A DNA stretch of 64,000 nucleotides. Origin: Cohnella zeiphila (GTDB lineage: Bacteria; Bacillota; Bacilli; Paenibacillales; Paenibacillaceae). The DNA is taken from the NCBI RefSeq assembly GCF_014212055.1, contig NZ_JACJVO010000036.1, positions 62,001 through 126,000 on the forward strand, given 5' to 3'. The stretch's first letter is position 1. Each line of letters begins with the position of its first letter. The notes under the pieces were generated by a model. It saw only the letters and a program-made list of their open reading frames with translations. It was not told the origin of the DNA and did no database searches. A program made the position numbers and the translations under genes. This document shows, piece by piece, positions 7,261 through 17,540 of this stretch.

Positions 7261-9555
7261 ATGGGAGTGGTTTCTATTCGTTTTCAATTATCCAATCCAT
7301 TCAAAGCTTTTCTTTTTTCCTATGTTATGATTTTGATGATTCCCAATTTATCCGGCTACATCTCGTATACCATTTCTATCCAGGAAGCCCGAGCCAGCTC
7401 CTTGAAAATCGGCATGTCCATCCTCGAGCAAAGCAAACAGATTGTGGACCAAAGGCTCGGCGAAGTCATTCGATTCACTCAACAACTCAGCTCCGATGCC
7501 GATCTGGAGGATCTGATGAATCGGGATGACGTGCAGACGGATGCGCTTCAAATGTACAAATTGGCCCAAACGCTAACCCACTATGCGAGTACCAACGACT
7601 TTTTGGCGAATACATACGTTTATTTGAAAAGCAGCAATACGGTCATTGAGCCGGGGTCGGTATTTGTCAGACCCAATCATTTCTTTGCATTGAATCATCC
7701 TGCAGACGAGGACTACGATCAATGGATTCGGAATCTGAGGGAAGACAATGAAAAAAACGGATTTTCGCAAGCAGAGCCCTATGCCGTGCAGGCCGTGGAA
7801 AAGAAATTCGTCGCCTATACCCGGACATTGCCGATCGGGAGCATCGAATCGGGTTCGGGCACCGTTGTCGTCTTAATCGACGAACAGAAAATATTAAACT
7901 TGTTAAACGGGATTTCGGACAAAATCGGGGGTTGGTCCTATATTGCCGACTCTAAGGGCAACATTATCGCATCATCCGGCATTTCGCAATCCGAGGCGGC
8001 GAAGGTGAACGCGCTGCGGAACGAACAGGCCGATCCGGAGGCTAGCGGCAGTACGATTATTTTCAGTATCGGATCTTCCGAGCTGACGAACTGGCATTAT
8101 GTCGCGGGAATGCCCAAATCGATTCTGATGAAGAGCGCTTATCGGATCCAGAACGTTACTTGGCTGTTGACAGCCGCAACTTTGCTGTTCGGGTTATTAG
8201 CCAGTTTATTTCTGGCCTATCGGAACACCAGACCCCTATACAAAATCGCCGAAAGCATACGCGCTTTTTTAACGCAAGACGGTTTGCCGCAAGGGCATGG
8301 CTATGACTTCATTCAAGGAAACATCTCGCGAATTCTCTCCCATAACAGACGTTTGCGGGAAGAGATCGTCCGCCAAGAGCCGATTCTCAAAGACGTATTC
8401 GTGAAAAGGCTGATCAATGGAGAATTTAGCTCCGCAACGGCCATTCACGCCGCGGCATCCCAAGCGAACATTCGCCATTTAGACGAACAAGGATATGTCG
8501 TTCTTCTCCAAATCAGAGGGTATGGAACGATGGAGAGCAAGGAGATCCTAAACGAATTGTTTGCCGCCCGGCTGGTCATGAAAAGCGCCATATTAGAGGA
8601 CATGCCCGAAATCATGCTGACCGAATGGGAATTCGACAAGCTGGTCATTCTGATTCCCGTCCAACCGACATCCGAGAATCATGAAGCAGAAATCAACCGC
8701 ATGCTGGATTTGCTGCATGAACGGAATGCCCAAAGATATAAGCTGTTGTTTGCGGTATCCATCAGCTCCGCCTATCATTCCGCCGGAGAAATTCATCGCG
8801 CTTACGAAGAAGCCAAACAAGCGCTTGCATATTCCAATGCAATCGATAGCGAAGGCGTTTTCTGGTTTCAAGACCTTCCTCGGGACAGCGTGATGTACGA
8901 TTACCCGTTGGAATTGGAAATCAGGCTTATTCATGCCATTAGGGCGGGGGATTATCCGGAAGCCAGCGCGATTCTGAACGGGATTTTTTACGAGAACTTC
9001 GAAGCGAGAGAGCTTTCGTTTGATTTTTACAGCCTTTTGATTTCCGACCTGAAAACGTCGCTCCTGAAAGGCTTCGATGTCAGAGGCCTTGCCGATTCGG
9101 ACGAACTTAAATCCATAAAAAATCGAGTGGCTCAATTGCAGGCGAGCCAAGGGAACGAAGTCATCAAGCAAACCATTCGACAAAGCTTGCAATCCTTCTG
9201 CAGCTTGGTCGACGAGCAAAAGAGCGAAGCGGAGAATAAGATTGTTCGGACGGTATTGGCCTACCTCGACTCTCATTATGCAGACCCGGATTTAACCATG
9301 AATCAAATGGCCGACGCGATCGGTCGTCCCGAGAAATATTTAACGCAGAAGTTCAAGGAGCATACGGGGGAATACATCTATATTCACCTTGAAAAAATTC
9401 GTATGAACAAGGCCCGGCAATTATTGATGGAGACGGAAGAGAAAATCGAAAGCATCTCGGAGAAATGCGGCTATGCAAGTCCTCAATCTTTTCGGAGAGC
9501 TTTTAAGCGATATTGCGGAATGACCCCCCATGAATACCGGCAAACGGTCAAATAA
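7261..9555 (+). CDS. Membrane-bound AraC-family sensor-regulator
   Basis: 764-residue one-component regulator common in Paenibacillus next to sugar importers. A first membrane helix (about residues 12-38) and a second (about 298-320) enclose an extracellular Cache-like sensing domain. A cytoplasmic middle part follows, then a C-terminal AraC-type double helix-turn-helix (about 660-764) with MNQMADAIGRPEKYLTQKFK and YASPQSFRRAFKRYCGMTPHEYR. The start is uncertain: ATG 7261 lacks a good ribosome site, while GGGAGTGG at 7263 could serve a non-ATG start slightly downstream. It lies just before ABC importer 1 and probably switches it on when its sugar ligand is sensed outside the cell. The ligand is unknown. 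Confidence 0.85.
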   Translation: MGVVSIRFQLSNPFKAFLFSYVMILMIPNLSGYISYTISIQEARASSLKIGMSILEQSKQIVDQRLGEVIRFTQQLSSDADLEDLMNRDDVQTDALQMYKLAQTLTHYASTNDFLANTYVYLKSSNTVIEPGSVFVRPNHFFALNHPADEDYDQWIRNLREDNEKNGFSQAEPYAVQAVEKKFVAYTRTLPIGSIESGSGTVVVLIDEQKILNLLNGISDKIGGWSYIADSKGNIIASSGISQSEAAKVNALRNEQADPEASGSTIIFSIGSSELTNWHYVAGMPKSILMKSAYRIQNVTWLLTAATLLFGLLASLFLAYRNTRPLYKIAESIRAFLTQDGLPQGHGYDFIQGNISRILSHNRRLREEIVRQEPILKDVFVKRLINGEFSSATAIHAAASQANIRHLDEQGYVVLLQIRGYGTMESKEILNELFAARLVMKSAILEDMPEIMLTEWEFDKLVILIPVQPTSENHEAEINRMLDLLHERNAQRYKLLFAVSISSAYHSAGEIHRAYEEAKQALAYSNAIDSEGVFWFQDLPRDSVMYDYPLELEIRLIHAIRAGDYPEASAILNGIFYENFEARELSFDFYSLLISDLKTSLLKGFDVRGLADSDELKSIKNRVAQLQASQGNEVIKQTIRQSLQSFCSLVDEQKSEAENKIVRTVLAYLDSHYADPDLTMNQMADAIGRPEKYLTQKFKEHTGEYIYIHLEKIRMNKARQLLMETEEKIESISEKCGYASPQSFRRAFKRYCGMTPHEYRQTVK

Positions 9556-9731
9556 GAAATGGCGAACGGCTGGAATTGTATCCCGTCTTCCGATTTGTTC
9601 CCTTCCATTTCCGGGGAAAGTATCCGCCGGATTGAATTGTTCCTTTACCCTTTTCAACGAATCCCTTAAAGTAGCGGTGAGAGTTTTGTTACCGTTTTCA
9701 TAAAAGCGAAGGAGGGGTTCTTCTGCAGTCC

Positions 9732-10685
9732 GTGTCGTTGCAACCTGTATCGAACCAGACGAACAAAAGAGCAATGAGAAGGAAAGTCGCTGTGAAGAGT
9801 TTCAAGAAACACTGGCAATTTTATCTGGTGCTGATCGTTCCCGTGCTGTACTTTGTTATCTTTAAATACATTCCCATGGCCGGCGTCCTCATCGCATTTA
9901 AAGATTACAGCGTGGTGCAAGGAGTGTTCGGGAGTCCTTGGGTCGGGGATAAACAGTTCAGATTGTTTTTCGAGAATCCCCAAGCCTGGATTTTGGTCAA
10001 GAACACTCTGTTCATCAGTCTGTACCAAATCGCGGTCAGCTTCCCTTTGCCGATCATCCTGGCATTGTTTTTGAATGAAATCCGCAACGGATGGTTCAAA
10101 AAGACGGTCCAGATGGTAACCTACGCGCCTTATTTTATTTCTACCGTTATTATCGTTTCCATGCTTATCATGCTTCTGTCCCCCAGGCTCGGCGTGGTTA
10201 ATCATCTTTTGGGTTTTTTCGGAATCCATGAAATCAATTTTATGGGAGAGCCGTCTCTGTTTCGATCCATCTACGTATGGTCGGATGCGTGGCAAAATAC
10301 CGGGTACTCTGCGGTCATCTATTTAGCCGCCTTGGCCGGCATCGATCCCTCTCTTTATGAGGCCGCAAGGGTGGATGGCGCCTCCAGATTCCAGAAAATT
10401 CTGAACGTCGACCTTCCGGGGATTTTGCCTGCGGCAACGATCATTTTGATCCTGAGCGTAGGGAATTTAATGTCGGTCGGCTTCGAGAAAATTTATCTGA
10501 TGCAAAATCCGATCAATCTCAGCCAATCCGAGATTCTCGCCACTTATGTGTACAAAATGGGTCTGTTGAACGCAAACTTCAGTTTTGCCACGGCGATCGG
10601 GCTGTTCAACTCCATTATCAATCTGATCCTGCTGGTAGCGGTTAATGCGTTGGCGAAGCGTATTTCCGGAAATGCATTGTGGTAA
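9732..10685 (+). CDS. ABC sugar permease 1a (LplB/YtcP-partner type)
   Basis: 317-residue inner-membrane permease of the binding-protein-dependent carbohydrate family, with six predicted helices beginning at FYLVLIVPVLYFVIFKYIPM. The EAA loop that docks the ATPase reads YEAARVDGASRFQKILNVDLPGI. The start is drawn at GTG 9732; GGAGGGG at 9711-9717 is also close to an in-frame CTG at 9723. It forms an operon with a second permease and a lipoprotein, in the order permease-permease-SBP. No ATPase gene accompanies it, so a shared MsmX-like ATPase encoded elsewhere is expected. Related closely to the permeases at 21149 and 48319, which suggests expansion of one importer type. Confidence 0.9.
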   Translation: MSLQPVSNQTNKRAMRRKVAVKSFKKHWQFYLVLIVPVLYFVIFKYIPMAGVLIAFKDYSVVQGVFGSPWVGDKQFRLFFENPQAWILVKNTLFISLYQIAVSFPLPIILALFLNEIRNGWFKKTVQMVTYAPYFISTVIIVSMLIMLLSPRLGVVNHLLGFFGIHEINFMGEPSLFRSIYVWSDAWQNTGYSAVIYLAALAGIDPSLYEAARVDGASRFQKILNVDLPGILPAATIILILSVGNLMSVGFEKIYLMQNPINLSQSEILATYVYKMGLLNANFSFATAIGLFNSIINLILLVAVNALAKRISGNALW

Positions 10686-10708
10686 TCACGTCCAAGGGGG
10701 AATCGTCT

Positions 10709-11608
10709 TTGATAGCTTCAAAGAATCGGATTAAGGAATCCTACGGGGACAAAGTTTTTCTTACCTTTATTTATATCCTGTTGACCGCGGTTCTGATTGT
10801 CATCCTCTATCCTCTCGTTTATATTGCCAGCGCATCTCTGAGCAGTCCGCTGGCCGTCTCATCGGGCAAGGTATGGCTCTGGCCGGTGAACTTCTCTCTT
10901 GCCGGTTACGAGGCCGTCTTTCGCAACCCGCAAGTCGTGCTAGGCTATGCGAATTCATTCTTTTACACGATATTCGGAACGCTCATCAGCACGACGCTGA
11001 CCGTTCTGGTCGCCTATCCGCTATCCAGGAGATCCTTTTACGGGCGCAACGTCCTGATGATTTTTATCGTGATTACGATGTTGTTCAACGGAGGATTGAT
11101 CCCCGAGTACTTGATCGTCAAGCAATTCGGCATGGTCGATACGAGATGGGCGCTGCTCATCCCCAAAGCGATTGCCGTGTGGCAAATCATTATCGCAAGA
11201 ACGTTTTTTCAATCTACCATTCCGGATGAGCTTGTGGAAGCGAGCGAACTGGACGGATGCAGCGATCTGAGATTTCTTGGCTCCATTGTCTTGCCCTTGT
11301 CCAAGCCGATCATAGCGGTCGTCGCGCTTATGTACGGCATTTATCAGTGGAATACGTATTTCGATGCATTGATTTATTTAAAAACTCAGGCTTTGTATCC
11401 TTTGCAGCTGGTGCTGCGAAACATCTTGATTCTGAATACGGTCTCCGGAGGCAACATCGATGCGGCGGAGTTGTTAAAGCGAAGAGACGTGGCGGATTTG
11501 ATGAAATATTCCCTCATCGTCGTTGCATGCTTGCCGGTTCTCGTCGTGTATCCGTTTATTCAGCGCTTTTTTGTAAAGGGAATGCTGATCGGTTCGGTGA
11601 AAGGTTGA
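10709..11608 (+). CDS. ABC sugar permease 1b (LplC/YtcP type)
   Basis: About 299-residue six-helix permease, second half of importer 1. The EAA loop reads VEASELDGCSDLRFLGSIVLPL, and the C-terminus ends YPFIQRFFVKGMLIGSVKG as usual for LplC/YtcP proteins. TTG 10709 is preferred because AAGGGGGAA lies about eight bases before it; an in-frame GTG at 10679 overlapping the upstream stop has no ribosome site. It pairs with permease 1a and feeds the lipoprotein gene after a gap of about 100 bases. Confidence 0.88.
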   Translation: MIASKNRIKESYGDKVFLTFIYILLTAVLIVILYPLVYIASASLSSPLAVSSGKVWLWPVNFSLAGYEAVFRNPQVVLGYANSFFYTIFGTLISTTLTVLVAYPLSRRSFYGRNVLMIFIVITMLFNGGLIPEYLIVKQFGMVDTRWALLIPKAIAVWQIIIARTFFQSTIPDELVEASELDGCSDLRFLGSIVLPLSKPIIAVVALMYGIYQWNTYFDALIYLKTQALYPLQLVLRNILILNTVSGGNIDAAELLKRRDVADLMKYSLIVVACLPVLVVYPFIQRFFVKGMLIGSVKG

Positions 11609-11713
11609 CGGCGAGAGCTTGAAAGGGGGAATGCCGATGTAAAGGAAGTTGCGCCTTGCGAACGGTAAACGAAGATTATTAAATTAACGAACGAAAAAAA
11701 GGAGCGGTCAACA

Positions 11714-13390
11714 TTGAAGAAAAGAGTATGGGGATTCACGGTCGCGGTATTTCTTTTCGTCATGGTTCTATCCGGTTGTTCGAAGTCCGGAGGCGGCGAC
11801 GCGGCGGAATCCGGGAATTCAACCGGCGACAACGGCACAACGGGCAAACCGGCGTCGATCAGCGTGTTTGCTCCGCAAGGCTCGGATGCCGACCTGAATA
11901 CCAACTGGTTCTCTAAGCAAATGGAAGACAAATTCAATATCAAATTCACCTGGCAGACGACGACATACGATGCATCCAGCGCCTCCGAAAAGAGAAAAAT
12001 ATCGCTTGCCAGCGGAGACTACCCGGATTTGTATTTGCTCGTTCCCTGGGTCGACCATTTCTCGCAAGCGGAGCTTCTGAAGTATGGCAAACAAGGCGTC
12101 ATCATTCCGCTAAACGACCTTATCAACGAATACGCTCCGCATGTCGTGGAAGCCATCAATACCCATCCTTACTACAAAGCCATGCTGACGGCACCCGATG
12201 GGAATATTTATGGAATTCCGCAGCTGAATGAGTGCTACCATTGCACTTACGAAGCCAAAATGTGGCTCAATACCGACTGGCTGAAGAAGCTGAATCTGGA
12301 AATGCCGGCAACGACCGAAGATTTCAAGAAGGTGTTGGAAGCGTTTAAAACCAAAGACCCGAACGGCAACGGCAAAGCCGACGAAGTGCCGATAAGCGGA
12401 TCCGTCAACTGGAATTGGACGTCGCCGGTTCCGTTTCTGATGAACGCATTCATCTATGACGACGACCAAACCTACCTATTAATGGACAACGGCAAAGTCG
12501 AGTTTGCCCCCAACAAAGAAGGATGGAGGCAAGGACTTGAATACCTTCATTCCTTATATCAGGAAGGTTTGATCGATCCGGGCGCATTTACTCAGAACGC
12601 CGATGCGTATCTGGCATTGGGAGATAATGCGGAAGCGCCGATTCTGGGAGCGGGGCCGGCTATGCATCCCGGGATATTCTTATCGGATAAAAGCAGGCTG
12701 TACGCGGACGTTTACAACCCGGTTGCTCCGCTGAAAGGGCCTGACGGAACCTCTTATGCGACTTACAACTACCCGAGTTCGCCGGGCGGCGATTTTGTAC
12801 TGACGAACAAAGCCAGCAAGGAAGCGCAGATTGCAGCGATCAAGGTACTGGATTATATGTATACGACAGAAGGCGCCACGGAAGGGTATTTGGGAAAGGA
12901 AGGCTTGGATTGGAGAAAGCCTCAGGAAGGAGAAAAGGCGATCGAAGACGGCGTTCAGCCGCTCTATGCCACCATCCCTGCCAAAGACGGCGAAGCCCCC
13001 CATAATTCCGCTTGGGGAGCGATGGCGCAATATTACCATAACAAGGCGTATAGGGACGGTATCGTACAGGACACCGACATTTATAAGGATACCGGCTACG
13101 AGCGCAGGCTTCAGGAAGCGACCCACTTGTATGACGGCAAAGAACCGTCGGAAGTGTTCCCCCATTGGGCGACCTGGGTCGATCCTTCGGAAGCCGACGA
13201 AGTGTCCATGCTTCGAACGAATATCCAAAGCTATATTCAGCAGAACACCTCCCAATTTATTATGGGAAAGAAGGACCTCAATAAAGACTGGGATTCCTAT
13301 GTCAACGGGTTTGAGAAGCTGAATCTCAAACGTTATTTGGACATCATGCAGGCCGAATACGATCAGTACAAAAAAAGCAGCGGGAATTAA
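11714..13390 (+). CDS. Sugar-binding lipoprotein of ABC importer 1
   Basis: 558-residue extracellular solute-binding protein (SBP, family 1, LplA-like). The signal peptide ends in the lipobox LSGC with Cys22 as lipid anchor, followed by a Gly/Ser/Asn-rich linker. It contains the aromatic- and cysteine-rich segment NECYHCTYEAKMW also seen in importer 2, and the EF-hand-like loop DPNGNGKADE that often holds calcium in this family. It starts at TTG 11714 behind AAAAAGGAG. The protein captures oligosaccharides outside the membrane and hands them to permeases 1a/1b. A strong terminator follows, then the GH127 and GH42 genes, so arabino- or galacto-oligosaccharides are plausible ligands. Confidence 0.9.
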   Translation: MKKRVWGFTVAVFLFVMVLSGCSKSGGGDAAESGNSTGDNGTTGKPASISVFAPQGSDADLNTNWFSKQMEDKFNIKFTWQTTTYDASSASEKRKISLASGDYPDLYLLVPWVDHFSQAELLKYGKQGVIIPLNDLINEYAPHVVEAINTHPYYKAMLTAPDGNIYGIPQLNECYHCTYEAKMWLNTDWLKKLNLEMPATTEDFKKVLEAFKTKDPNGNGKADEVPISGSVNWNWTSPVPFLMNAFIYDDDQTYLLMDNGKVEFAPNKEGWRQGLEYLHSLYQEGLIDPGAFTQNADAYLALGDNAEAPILGAGPAMHPGIFLSDKSRLYADVYNPVAPLKGPDGTSYATYNYPSSPGGDFVLTNKASKEAQIAAIKVLDYMYTTEGATEGYLGKEGLDWRKPQEGEKAIEDGVQPLYATIPAKDGEAPHNSAWGAMAQYYHNKAYRDGIVQDTDIYKDTGYERRLQEATHLYDGKEPSEVFPHWATWVDPSEADEVSMLRTNIQSYIQQNTSQFIMGKKDLNKDWDSYVNGFEKLNLKRYLDIMQAEYDQYKKSSGN

Positions 13391-13435
13391 AAATGAAAGC
13401 CAGGTAAGAAATGCAGCGGCTAAACTCCATCAGCT

Positions 13436-13495
13436 GCTCCTTTGCCGGAGGAATGACGGAAATGGCGTCATTCCTCCGAGATAAAGGAGCTTTTT
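13436..13495 (+). terminator. Terminator of ABC operon 1 with nested hairpin
   Basis: GCTCCTTT/AAAGGAGC outer stem enclosing a 13-base inner stem (CGGAGGAATGACG with CGTCATTCCTCCG), followed by TTTTT. The remaining bases up to the GH127 start hold the promoter element at 13539. Confidence 0.85.
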
Positions 13496-13538
13496 ACTCT
13501 TGCTGCAGGAACAGTAGGCGGAAGCAAGAGCAGAATAC

Positions 13539-13597
13539 AGCATAAATCCGCATGTTTTGAAGAGGCTCGAATTTATATATGCTGCTATATTAGAAAT
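13539..13597 (+). promoter_or_regulatory. Promoter/operator element A, copy 1 (before GH127)
   Basis: A stretch of about 59 bases aligns without gaps to 26603-26661 at roughly three quarters or more of positions, including AGCATAAAT, TTTGAAGAGG and a TATATT/TATAAT -10 box. It precedes the GH127 start by about 100 bases. Conservation from the presumed -60 region to the -10 box is typical of a promoter activated by an AraC-type protein. The other copy precedes a GH29 gene, which suggests one regulator for both. Confidence 0.65.
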
Positions 13598-13696
13598 AAA
13601 GCTTGCCGGAGCCCGCGTACGAATCTCGGGGGCCCAACCGGTCGTTTAGCATGCGATGAATAGGCTTTTTTTCGAAAATGGGGCGAGGTGCCAGGT

Positions 13697-15508
13697 ATGT
13701 TTGTCAATTTTCAATTAGATGAAGTGAAATTGACCGACAAAACATTTGCTCACCGAAGAGATCTCGTTAAAAAGTATATGGTTGAATTTGACTTAAACCG
13801 ACTTATGCATACGTTTAAAATCAATGCGGGGATTCCGTCAGAAGCAGAGCCACTGGGCGGTTGGGAAGATACGGAATGCGGCTTGAGGGGACACTTTGTC
13901 GGGCATTTTCTTTCGGCATGCGCCAAAATCGCATTTGCCGATAAGGATGAATTGCTCCGAAATAAAGCAAACATGATCGTCGATATCATGGGGAAATGCG
14001 CAAAACCGAACGGATATCTAAGCGCGTTCGAAGAAGAGAAGTTGGATATTCTGGAATTCGAAGAAAACCGAAACGTATGGGCGCCTTATTACACGCTGCA
14101 CAAAATCATGCAGGGCTTGGTTGATTGTCATCTCTATCTGGGCATCTCCGGGTCCCTGTCTCTTGCCGTAAACTTGGCCCGTTACATTCATAACCGCTTT
14201 GAGAAGCTTTCCTTCTGGAAAATCGACGGGATTCTCCGCTGCACGAAGGTGAACCCGGTGAACGAGTTCGGAGGTATTGGCGATACCCTTTACACCTTGT
14301 ATGACCTGACAGGCGATGCCAAGCTCTTTGAGTTGGCCAACACTTTCGACAGGGATTATTGGATCGGTTCTCTTGAAGCCGGCAAAGACGTGCTGGAAGA
14401 TCTGCATGCCAACACGCATCTCCCCATGATGATTGCCGCCATGCATCGGTACAACATTACCGGGGAGGAGAAGTACAAGACGGCTACCTTGAATTTTTAC
14501 CGCTACTTGCAGGGAAGAACCTTTGCCAACGGCAACAGCAGTTCCAAGGCGACCGCTTCTATCAAAGGCGGGGTTTCTGAAAAATCCGAGCATTGGGGAG
14601 GCTATGGAAAGCTGGGAGATGCATTGACAGGCGGAGAAAGCGAAAGCTGCTGCGCTCATAATACGGAGAGAATACTTGAAAAGTTGGTTGGATGGTCCGG
14701 CACGGTCGAATATCTGGATCATATGGAATCCTTGAAATATAACGCCATTCTTAACAGCGCGAGCGATAAAACCGGTCTTTCCCAGTACCATCAGCCCATG
14801 GGCAGCTGCGCGGTCAAGAAATTCAGCGGCCTGTACGATTCCTTCTGGTGCTGTACGGCGTCCGGAGTCGAGGCAATGAGCGAGCTTCAAAAAAATATCT
14901 GGTTTAAAAAAGAAGATACGATCCTGCTTAATGCTTTTATACCCTCAACATTAGATTGGAAGGAACGGAATATCAAGATCGCTCAACGTACGGACTTTCC
15001 CGACCGGCTTACCTCAACGCTTGTGATCGAGTCGGCCGAACCAGCGGAGTTTAAACTGATGTTGAAGGAAAGGGCCGTTAAATCGATCAAAATCAATTCC
15101 GTTTCTATCGATCTGAAGAAGGAACATGGATATGTCGCGGTTCAACGTGTATTTCGCCATAACGATAAAATCGAGATAGCAATCGATGCCTCCTTGCATC
15201 TGGTTCCGCTGCAGGGTTCCGAAGGCTTGTCGGCGGTTATGTACGGCAGCGTTTTGCTCGCTCAGGTAGGGGGAAATCCTTTGAAGGGCATTACAGTTCA
15301 AAAACTCCATGACAAGTTCGTTAAGCTTGAGTCCGATCGATTGGAACTTGCCGTGGATGACGAGCAGGGCAATCAAACGAAATTCATTCCGCTTTATCGG
15401 GTGGAGGAAGAAGAATACACGGTTTACCTGAACCTGACGGGGAATCATGTTTCGAATAACGGCTTTTCCTACGCCAAGGATGGCAGATCGGCTTATACGG
15501 CAGGTTAA
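13697..15508 (+). CDS. GH127 beta-L-arabinofuranosidase-like enzyme
   Basis: 603-residue protein with the alpha/alpha-barrel of GH127. It opens with LDEVKLTDKTFAHRRDLVKKY and GGWEDTECGLRGHFVGHFLSA. The zinc-binding and catalytic residues of the family are all present: Glu316 and Cys318 in ESESCCAHNT, and Cys385-Cys386 in FWCCTASG, one of which is the nucleophilic cysteine in characterised members. Known activity is removal of beta-L-arabinofuranose from arabino-oligosaccharides; some members act on other sugars. There is no signal peptide, so it acts on imported oligosaccharides. ATG 13697 is preferred to GTG 13688 because of the GAGGTG just before it. It is followed 38 bases on by a GH42 gene, and both likely share promoter element A. 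Confidence 0.88.
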   Translation: MFVNFQLDEVKLTDKTFAHRRDLVKKYMVEFDLNRLMHTFKINAGIPSEAEPLGGWEDTECGLRGHFVGHFLSACAKIAFADKDELLRNKANMIVDIMGKCAKPNGYLSAFEEEKLDILEFEENRNVWAPYYTLHKIMQGLVDCHLYLGISGSLSLAVNLARYIHNRFEKLSFWKIDGILRCTKVNPVNEFGGIGDTLYTLYDLTGDAKLFELANTFDRDYWIGSLEAGKDVLEDLHANTHLPMMIAAMHRYNITGEEKYKTATLNFYRYLQGRTFANGNSSSKATASIKGGVSEKSEHWGGYGKLGDALTGGESESCCAHNTERILEKLVGWSGTVEYLDHMESLKYNAILNSASDKTGLSQYHQPMGSCAVKKFSGLYDSFWCCTASGVEAMSELQKNIWFKKEDTILLNAFIPSTLDWKERNIKIAQRTDFPDRLTSTLVIESAEPAEFKLMLKERAVKSIKINSVSIDLKKEHGYVAVQRVFRHNDKIEIAIDASLHLVPLQGSEGLSAVMYGSVLLAQVGGNPLKGITVQKLHDKFVKLESDRLELAVDDEQGNQTKFIPLYRVEEEEYTVYLNLTGNHVSNNGFSYAKDGRSAYTAG

Positions 15509-15546
15509 ATAATTGCTTTTATCCTGCAATCAATAGGAGGCAGCTT

Positions 15547-17526
15547 ATGATAAAAATGGGCGTTGATTATTACCCGGAGCATTGGGAACGAGATCTGTGG
15601 GATCAAGATGCGGAATTGATGCGGAAGACGGGAGTTCGTTTGGTTCGGTTAGCGGAATTTGCATGGTCGCGTCTGGAGCCGGAGGAAGATCGATACGATT
15701 TCGCCTGGCTGGACGACGCAATAGACGTTTTTCATCGACGCGGAATCGAGGTCGTTCTCGGAACCCCGACCAACACCCCGCCGAACTGGCTTGTGGAGCG
15801 GCATCCGGACGTTCTTCCCGTTGATTCCCTGCTGCATCCCCGGAATCCCGGAATACGGGGACATCGTTGCTACAACAGCCCGTCCATGCGCCAATATTCG
15901 GAGAAGATCGTGGACAAGCTTGCCTCGCATTATTCGAAGCATCCGGCAGTGGTCGGATGGCAGATCGACAACGAATTTGCCCTGAACGAATGTCATTGCG
16001 AAAATTGCAGCGAACGATTCCGTCAATGGCTGTCGGCCAAATACGAATCTTTGGAAGCTCTGAATCGTGCTTGGGGGACGGTCGTCTGGAGCGGAGAGTA
16101 CAGCAGTTGGTCGCAAATCAACCCTCCGCTGGGCGGCACCGCCTTCAAAAATCCTTCCTATTTGCTGGATTGGAAAAGGTTCGAAACGGATTCCGTAGCC
16201 GAGTTCCAGCAATTGCAAGCCGATGTGTTGCGGAATCGGTGCCCGGGTCATTTCGTAACCCATAACATTTGGAGCTATCCGATGTCCCTGGACTACTATA
16301 AACTTTGCGAGACACTGGATTTTGCCTCCCTAGACTATTATCCGAACACAAGTCCGGAGAAGTCGATGATAAGCGGATACAGCGGGGCGCTTACGCTGGA
16401 TTTGACTCGAGGGATTAAGCGGAGAAATTTCTGGATCATGGAAACCATCAGCGGCCCGCCCGGATGCTGGTTCCCGATGTGGCGGACTCCTCAGCCGGGT
16501 TTTATTCGAGCCTTTGCCTGGCAATGCGTTTCGCGCGGTGCCGATACCCTCGTACATTTCAGATGGAGAAACGCTCCGGCAGGCGCCGAGCAATTCTGGC
16601 ATGGCTTGATCGACCATAGCAACGTCCCGGGACGCCGGTTCGAGGAATACGTCAAGCTGTGCGAGGAAGTGAACCGGCTTTCTCCGCTTTTGTCCGGATC
16701 GACAGTAAAAAGTGAAGCGGCCATCCTCCATTCGCACGACTTATACAATGCGCTGCAGATTCAGCCCCAGGCAGAGGGAATGGATTATTTCGACAACTTG
16801 AAGCTGTATCACCGTGCCATGACCAAGCTGGGCATTCAATCCGATGCGTTGAATACGACAGCTGATTTAAGCGGATATCGGTTCATCGTCGCACCGTCCC
16901 TCTATTTGCTTGACAAGCGCGTAGCACGCCATTTGGAGGAATGTGTCCGAAACGGGGCAACCTTGATCGTTACGAATCGCAGCGGCGTAAAAAATATGAA
17001 CAATGTTTGCAGGATGGAGCCGCTGCCTGGACTGCTGGCCGAAGCGGCCGGAGTATCCGTTTCCGAATACGACCCGATCGGCAAAGACGTTCACTCCATT
17101 CGAGCAAAGAACGGGAAGACGTATACGTGCGCGCAATGGTGCGATATTCTGGAACTCTCGGGCGCGGCGCCGATCGCTTGGTACGAAGACGACTTTTTCG
17201 CCGGCAAGCCGGCCGCTTCGGTGCATTCGCTTGGAGACGGCAAGGTGTATTATTTGGGGATGATAGCCGAAGAGAACTTTTATGTGGACTTTTTCCGGGA
17301 AGCCGCTTCAGAAGCCGGGGTTGAGCTGTTCCCGGATCTGCCGGAAGGCGTTCAGATTTCGGTTCGCCAGAAGGGGGAGGAGCGGTATTTGTTCATTTTG
17401 AATCTATCGCGGAACCGTCAGACTGTAACGCTTGATCAAGCGTATTCCAGTCAGCTTCATGAGAGGCGGATTGGACCGAAGCTGGACATGGAGCCGTACG
17501 AGGTAGAGATTGTCGAACTTGCATAA
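15547..17526 (+). CDS. GH42 beta-galactosidase (or arabinopyranosidase) 1
   Basis: 659-residue cytoplasmic GH42 enzyme of usual length. The order is TIM barrel, trimerisation-like domain and C-terminal beta domain. Glu143 in WQIDNEF is the expected acid/base and Glu299 in WIMETISG the nucleophile. The zinc cysteine set typical of GH42 is kept: one in GHRCYN and the cluster NECHCENC. RBS AGGAGG precedes ATG 15547. It is paired with the GH127 gene, which suggests joint trimming of arabino-galactan fragments; GH42 members may also split alpha-L-arabinopyranosides. A region around 17120-17247 is duplicated as a dead fragment at 832-961. Confidence 0.92.
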   Translation: MIKMGVDYYPEHWERDLWDQDAELMRKTGVRLVRLAEFAWSRLEPEEDRYDFAWLDDAIDVFHRRGIEVVLGTPTNTPPNWLVERHPDVLPVDSLLHPRNPGIRGHRCYNSPSMRQYSEKIVDKLASHYSKHPAVVGWQIDNEFALNECHCENCSERFRQWLSAKYESLEALNRAWGTVVWSGEYSSWSQINPPLGGTAFKNPSYLLDWKRFETDSVAEFQQLQADVLRNRCPGHFVTHNIWSYPMSLDYYKLCETLDFASLDYYPNTSPEKSMISGYSGALTLDLTRGIKRRNFWIMETISGPPGCWFPMWRTPQPGFIRAFAWQCVSRGADTLVHFRWRNAPAGAEQFWHGLIDHSNVPGRRFEEYVKLCEEVNRLSPLLSGSTVKSEAAILHSHDLYNALQIQPQAEGMDYFDNLKLYHRAMTKLGIQSDALNTTADLSGYRFIVAPSLYLLDKRVARHLEECVRNGATLIVTNRSGVKNMNNVCRMEPLPGLLAEAAGVSVSEYDPIGKDVHSIRAKNGKTYTCAQWCDILELSGAAPIAWYEDDFFAGKPAASVHSLGDGKVYYLGMIAEENFYVDFFREAASEAGVELFPDLPEGVQISVRQKGEERYLFILNLSRNRQTVTLDQAYSSQLHERRIGPKLDMEPYEVEIVELA

Positions 17527-17540
17527 GGAATGAATTAAGT